Both the position numbers and the translations under genes were made by a program. Below are positions 60,633 through 64,000 of a stretch of 64,000 bases of DNA, one piece after another; position 1 is the first letter of the stretch, and each line of letters opens with the position of its first letter. Origin of the DNA: Psychrobacter piscatorii (GTDB lineage: Bacteria > Pseudomonadota > Gammaproteobacteria > Pseudomonadales > Moraxellaceae); NCBI RefSeq assembly GCF_904846415.1, contig NZ_CAJHAR010000004.1, forward strand, positions 1 to 64,000, read 5' to 3'. The notes under the pieces are model-generated. The model was not told where the DNA came from. It made no database searches and saw only the letters and a list, made by a program, of their open reading frames with translations.

Positions 60633-61295
60633 TTAGTCTTGATGCCATTTTTTCATATAATCAATCGCCATTGTGTTGATTGCCTGCCAGTTTGAAAGGT
60701 TTTTTGCGTCAAAGTGAATCAGGATATTATTGTTATAAACAGGATGTAGGTACTCCATTTGACAAAGACTGTTCTGATCTTCATTTTCCGCTATCCAACA
60801 TCGAAAAGTAGAAGGGGAATTTGGATAAACATGTCCTGTATAAGATAAGGTTGAATCATTACTACTATCGATATAGGCTTCTAAGTTGAATTTATCTTGG
60901 GTAATATCTCTATGATTTGACTCCTTTATAATTTCAACTCTCGTAGGCATATCGTTGCCTACAATTCCTGAACCTATCGCTGTCCAGTTAAATTTTATGA
61001 TATCGTCGTCATGTTCCAAAACATTTGGGTCTTTATCATTATTATTGAGGCCTCGACCACTTGGCCAAAAGAAATAACCATGACCCATATCCGTCTCAAA
61101 ACTGGCATAACTACCCGTATCTGGTCTGACAATATGGTTTAAGGGAATAACGTATTTGTCACCCTCTACATCTACTTTAATTTGAGCATTAGGGTCGTGT
61201 ACATTTGGCTTGGCACAGCTAGTAACTATGAGTGCGCTGCCTAATAGCAAAGACAAATTTCTCAGTAGCACTTTCTGAAATGATAAAAACGTCAT
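60633..61295 (-). CDS. Hypothetical lipoprotein
   Basis: A lipoprotein of about 220 residues of unknown function. From the ATG at 61295 the N-terminus 'MTFLSFQKVLLRNLSLLLGSALIVTSC' is a signal peptide with lipobox IVTSC (Cys about 27). An open frame extends to a GTG at 61337, seven bases from the lipase stop; that start would give a 14-residue longer leader and cannot be excluded. The mature part has 'ETDMGHGYFFWPSGRG', 'FRCWIAENEDQNSLC' (a possible disulfide) and no family I recognise. Likely co-transcribed with the lipase gene upstream. Confidence 0.7.
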   Translation of the reverse strand: MTFLSFQKVLLRNLSLLLGSALIVTSCAKPNVHDPNAQIKVDVEGDKYVIPLNHIVRPDTGSYASFETDMGHGYFFWPSGRGLNNNDKDPNVLEHDDDIIKFNWTAIGSGIVGNDMPTRVEIIKESNHRDITQDKFNLEAYIDSSNDSTLSYTGHVYPNSPSTFRCWIAENEDQNSLCQMEYLHPVYNNNILIHFDAKNLSNWQAINTMAIDYMKKWHQD

Positions 61296-61343
61296 TGCGC
61301 AGTACACATAACGCAGATAATTCGAAATGATACCCACTGTTCT

Positions 61344-62837
61344 CTACACCGCCACAGCCAAACTTCTAGGATAAGAATGTATGCGCGGACGTCCAGCATA
61401 GTCGCTTAGACCATTATCGAGCAGCCATTCAACGACTTGCTCACGCACTCGCCTGCTATGGATTAAGTTAAGATGATTGACACCATAAAACACGGCTTTA
61501 TGACCATCTGGCACAAACAACGCATGCTCGGCATCATCTTCACCTAGCGCGGATGCGACCGATACCAAGCTATCTCCTAGCAAATCCGTCATCCTAGATT
61601 CGTAATGCGTCTCGAGCAAAGCACTGGCGACAAAGTAAGTCTTGATACCACTGGGCAGGCGCGCAGGATGACGGAAGTCTTGTGGTAATACGCTGCGTCC
61701 TTCTAAGGCCTTCCAATCAGCATCACGAATACTGCCGTGACGCAGATCAATAATACCCGCACTGCGCATATCACCAAGTTTGGCAAGCGAGCCCGCAAAT
61801 GGCAACTTGGCGATGATGTCTTGCACATAATTACCGATACGCTCAAGCACTGCGCCATGATGCGGTGAACCTAGGGTGATGAGATTGCCCACGCGCTTTA
61901 TCCAGTCTAGGCGCTCTTGCTCACCATAAAATAGCGCACTACGCGCGACCAAGCCGCCCATACTATGACCAACCAAATCTATCTGAGTAATATTTGGGTT
62001 ATTATCGACCAAGTCCTGTAGTAATTGAGAGAATTTACGACCGCTGCGAGAGATACGTCGACCTGTATTGTAATCTAAGTATAGAACGGTGGTGTCAGGC
62101 TGGCTGATATGAATCGCCTCGCCCAGATCATTGCCTTCTTGTGACTGCCAGCTTAAGTGGCTCATGCATAAGCCATGGCACAAAATAGCAATCCGCCCTG
62201 ATAGCCGCTCACTTTGAGGTTGGCCATCTTTAGTGTATAACATCATCGGAATCGCGAGCGCATTTTGATTGTTGACCAGATGATCACCCATGACACCATT
62301 GATGACATTGACTAGCTTTTTTAGTGAGTCAGGTAGTGGCTGAGCTGTTTTTTGCACGATGAAGTTTTTGTATATTCGTAGCACAGAGGCCAGATTGTTA
62401 CCGACCATCAGCATGATATGACGTATCGTGCCATAGATGCGCCCAGTGAAACCGCGCTGCCATTTATTGAGATGCTTATCATTGAACCGGCCTAAGGGAC
62501 GCAAGATGACTTCACGGTGGATGGACTCTACAATCTCAGTCACCTCAACTACTCCCATGGTCGCAAGCTGCGCCAACCCTTCAAAAAAATCCGCCAAAGA
62601 GACAGGGGTTTTGGTCGTTTCCTCACTGTCTTCTGTATCTGCCAATAACTTGACCAGCTCATCCATATCGATAGCTTCGAGTTGATCTATCTGCTCGTAC
62701 AAATCACCATGCCGTGGCACACTATCAGCTGAGACAAAATGTGCATCAAGCTCATGGCGATTACGCGTATAACTGCTATCATTCTGAGCGCTACTGTCAC
62801 TAACACGGTTGTTATAAAACAAATTTTGACTGCTCAT
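61344..62837 (-). CDS. Alpha/beta hydrolase, lipase-like
   Basis: A 497-residue alpha/beta hydrolase. The nucleophile elbow GHSMGG lies at 290-295 (Ser292), the oxyanion segment is 'LCHGLCMSHLSW' (about 219-230), and the C-terminal His is probably in 'HLNLIHSR'. The first 200 residues are an acidic then helical region specific to this protein. No signal peptide is visible, so it is probably intracellular or membrane-associated rather than secreted. Resembles the triacylglycerol lipase / PGAP1-like lineage; substrate unknown. The start lacks a ribosome site. Confidence 0.82.
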   Translation of the reverse strand: MSSQNLFYNNRVSDSSAQNDSSYTRNRHELDAHFVSADSVPRHGDLYEQIDQLEAIDMDELVKLLADTEDSEETTKTPVSLADFFEGLAQLATMGVVEVTEIVESIHREVILRPLGRFNDKHLNKWQRGFTGRIYGTIRHIMLMVGNNLASVLRIYKNFIVQKTAQPLPDSLKKLVNVINGVMGDHLVNNQNALAIPMMLYTKDGQPQSERLSGRIAILCHGLCMSHLSWQSQEGNDLGEAIHISQPDTTVLYLDYNTGRRISRSGRKFSQLLQDLVDNNPNITQIDLVGHSMGGLVARSALFYGEQERLDWIKRVGNLITLGSPHHGAVLERIGNYVQDIIAKLPFAGSLAKLGDMRSAGIIDLRHGSIRDADWKALEGRSVLPQDFRHPARLPSGIKTYFVASALLETHYESRMTDLLGDSLVSVASALGEDDAEHALFVPDGHKAVFYGVNHLNLIHSRRVREQVVEWLLDNGLSDYAGRPRIHSYPRSLAVAV

Positions 62838-63007
62838 AGTATTGGCACGTTTAGCGAAAAGGAGGTTTTTCTATACTATCCTTTAACAGTCGCAAATAGA
62901 AGCGAATGATTTAGTTTTAGCGTTCGTTTGTGACCAAAAGAGACGTATGGATGATGAACGGTATCTCTATTATTATTAAAGCGTCATCCAATATATGCAT
63001 CAAAAGA

Positions 63008-63037
63008 AAAAATCCCAAGCTGAAACTTGGGATTCTT
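63008..63037 (-). terminator. Terminator downstream of the PhoX-like gene
   Basis: AATCCCAAG / CTTGGGATT stem with a six-base loop; A-rich left flank gives a T-tract on the minus strand. Confidence 0.82.
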
Positions 63038-63098
63038 AGTGAATACTCATTTCTACTATTTTTACTTTCTACTGATTCGTCATCTAGCGCTTACCGAG

Positions 63099-64000
63099 CT
63101 ATGCTGGGCTGGCTGCTGACTCAAATGATTCCGCTAATATGACATCGCCATCTTCTTTGGTAATCATGACCGTTGCTGAGCGCGGAGTACTACCCTCAGC
63201 GACCGCACCCCATGTATTACCTGGATGCTGAATATTGATAAACAGTGTTTTGAAATCTGGTGCCATGGTAATACCGGTGACTTCGCAGCCTTCAGGGCCG
63301 ACAAAGAAGCGTTTGATGTTGTCGTTACTGGCAGGCATACCAATGCGCGTTTGCTGTCCTGCTGACGTCGTGATGGTCGTACCATCGCTGACTTTGCCCG
63401 GTAATGCCGCAAGCAGCATACAGCTAGTAGTATCGGTATACGCACCGTCATCCGTCTGAATCCATAACACACCACGTGGATCAAAATACAAACCATCAGG
63501 AGAAGACAGATCATTGCTAGCACTTAACTGCGATAAATTCTCTGCAGACAAGTTACTTGGTGCACCAAACAGATAGATATCCCACTCAAAACTGGTTGCG
63601 GCATGATCGCCACCAGCTTCTGCCCAGCGAATGATATGACCGTTGTCATTACCACTTGGTTTGCCATTGACATCGTAGCTGCGCGGGTTGGCAGCAGACA
63701 GCGGTTGACTCTCTTTGACGCCGCGATTGGAGTTGTTGGTCAATGTCACATAGACATCGCCCGTCATAGGACTGACCGATACCCATTCTGGTCGATCCAT
63801 CTTGGTGGCGCCAGCGGCATCGCCAGCAGCGCGAGCATAGACCAACACTTCATCTTGGCTATTAAATGGTAACGCACTATTGAACGCATCTAGTCCATTC
63901 TGACCTTGAACAAGTGCTTTCCACTCACCGCTGCCATCTTCGTTAAATATGGCAACATATAGCGTGCCATCATTCAGGTACTTATCACCAGCTTTGAGAC
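63099..64000 (-). CDS. phoX: PhoX/DUF839 family phosphatase, C-terminal part
   Basis: The frame is open without a stop or start from the stop at 63099 to the window edge, so the gene is cut off at its 5' end. The visible part (about 300 residues) has the PhoX/DUF839 blocks 'MDRPEWVSVSPMTGDVYVTLTNNSNRG', 'SPDGLYFDPRGVLWIQTDDG' and 'VGPEGCEVTGITMAPDFKTLFINIQHPG', including the conserved Glu/Asp metal and active-site region. PhoX enzymes are Tat-exported alkaline phosphatases using Ca and Fe; the Tat signal would be outside the window. A GTG-starting sub-frame at 63848 is internal. Confidence 0.9.
   Translation of the reverse strand, partial: LKAGDKYLNDGTLYVAIFNEDGSGEWKALVQGQNGLDAFNSALPFNSQDEVLVYARAAGDAAGATKMDRPEWVSVSPMTGDVYVTLTNNSNRGVKESQPLSAANPRSYDVNGKPSGNDNGHIIRWAEAGGDHAATSFEWDIYLFGAPSNLSAENLSQLSASNDLSSPDGLYFDPRGVLWIQTDDGAYTDTTSCMLLAALPGKVSDGTTITTSAGQQTRIGMPASNDNIKRFFVGPEGCEVTGITMAPDFKTLFINIQHPGNTWGAVAEGSTPRSATVMITKEDGDVILAESFESAASPA

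Noticed and set aside
62930..63142. 70-codon plus-strand open frame
   Set aside because: It crosses the PhoX-gene terminator hairpin and overlaps the phoX end; no support as a gene.

Overview
The window reads as chromosome of a Moraxellaceae gammaproteobacterium, most likely Psychrobacter. This is an inference from gene order (lepA-lepB-DUF4845-rnc-era-recO; smc-zipA-ligA), moderate GC, AT-rich intergenic DNA and protein style; no rRNA is present to settle it. No transposase, phage gene, CRISPR array or origin was seen.

Layout. 1-0.8 kb: an orphan type IV pilin-like (GspH/FimT) gene after a terminator. 0.8-7.1 kb, minus strand: lepA, lepB, a DUF4845 gene, rnc, era, recO; a long hairpin precedes the DUF4845-rnc part and may be an RNase III autoregulation site. 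7.5-15.8 kb, minus strand: a complete group 2 (ABC-type) capsule export set, kpsM-T-E-D-C-S, without glycan-synthesis genes in the window. 16.0-16.6 kb: tRNA-Met(CAT) and the RNase P RNA, each with a visible promoter element. 16.7-19.6 kb: coaD, ferredoxin, bioA, bioD. 19.9-31 kb: smpB, a RarD-like exporter divergent from an Lrp/AsnC regulator, several lipoproteins, amtB with a sigma-54 type promoter and an unknown partner gene, a YgiQ-type radical SAM protein, and a glutaredoxin/MauE fusion. 30.8-40.6 kb: smc-(gap)-zipA-(gap)-ligA, and directly behind ligA an AT-rich accessory gene with eight 36-residue repeats and a DUF2971-like C-terminus. 40.7-44.4 kb: a possible PD-(D/E)XK nuclease, a TauE/SafE exporter, monofunctional birA and coaX. 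45.1-54.1 kb: a leucine/isovalerate catabolic operon (acyl-CoA synthetase, liuB, liuC, liuD, HMG-CoA lyase, liuA) behind a good sigma-70 promoter. 54.3-64 kb: rubredoxin reductase, a GltIJKL-type acidic amino-acid ABC importer, hslO, a cytoplasmic-looking lipase/lipoprotein pair and the C-terminal part of a PhoX/DUF839 phosphatase running off the right edge.

Functional links: coenzyme A synthesis (coaD, coaX) and biotin synthesis and ligation (bioA, bioD, birA) supply the cofactors of the biotin-dependent methylcrotonyl-CoA carboxylase and the acyl-CoA enzymes of the leucine pathway. Nitrogen acquisition is represented by amtB and the Glt importer. Most of the window is ordinary housekeeping sequence. 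The least explained parts are the repeat/DUF2971 gene after ligA, the nuclease-like gene after smc, the amtB partner gene, the sigma-54/NtrC-like region and the rnc-operon hairpin.

Start codons were re-chosen where a later ATG had a clear Shine-Dalgarno sequence or matched the family start; this is stated per gene.
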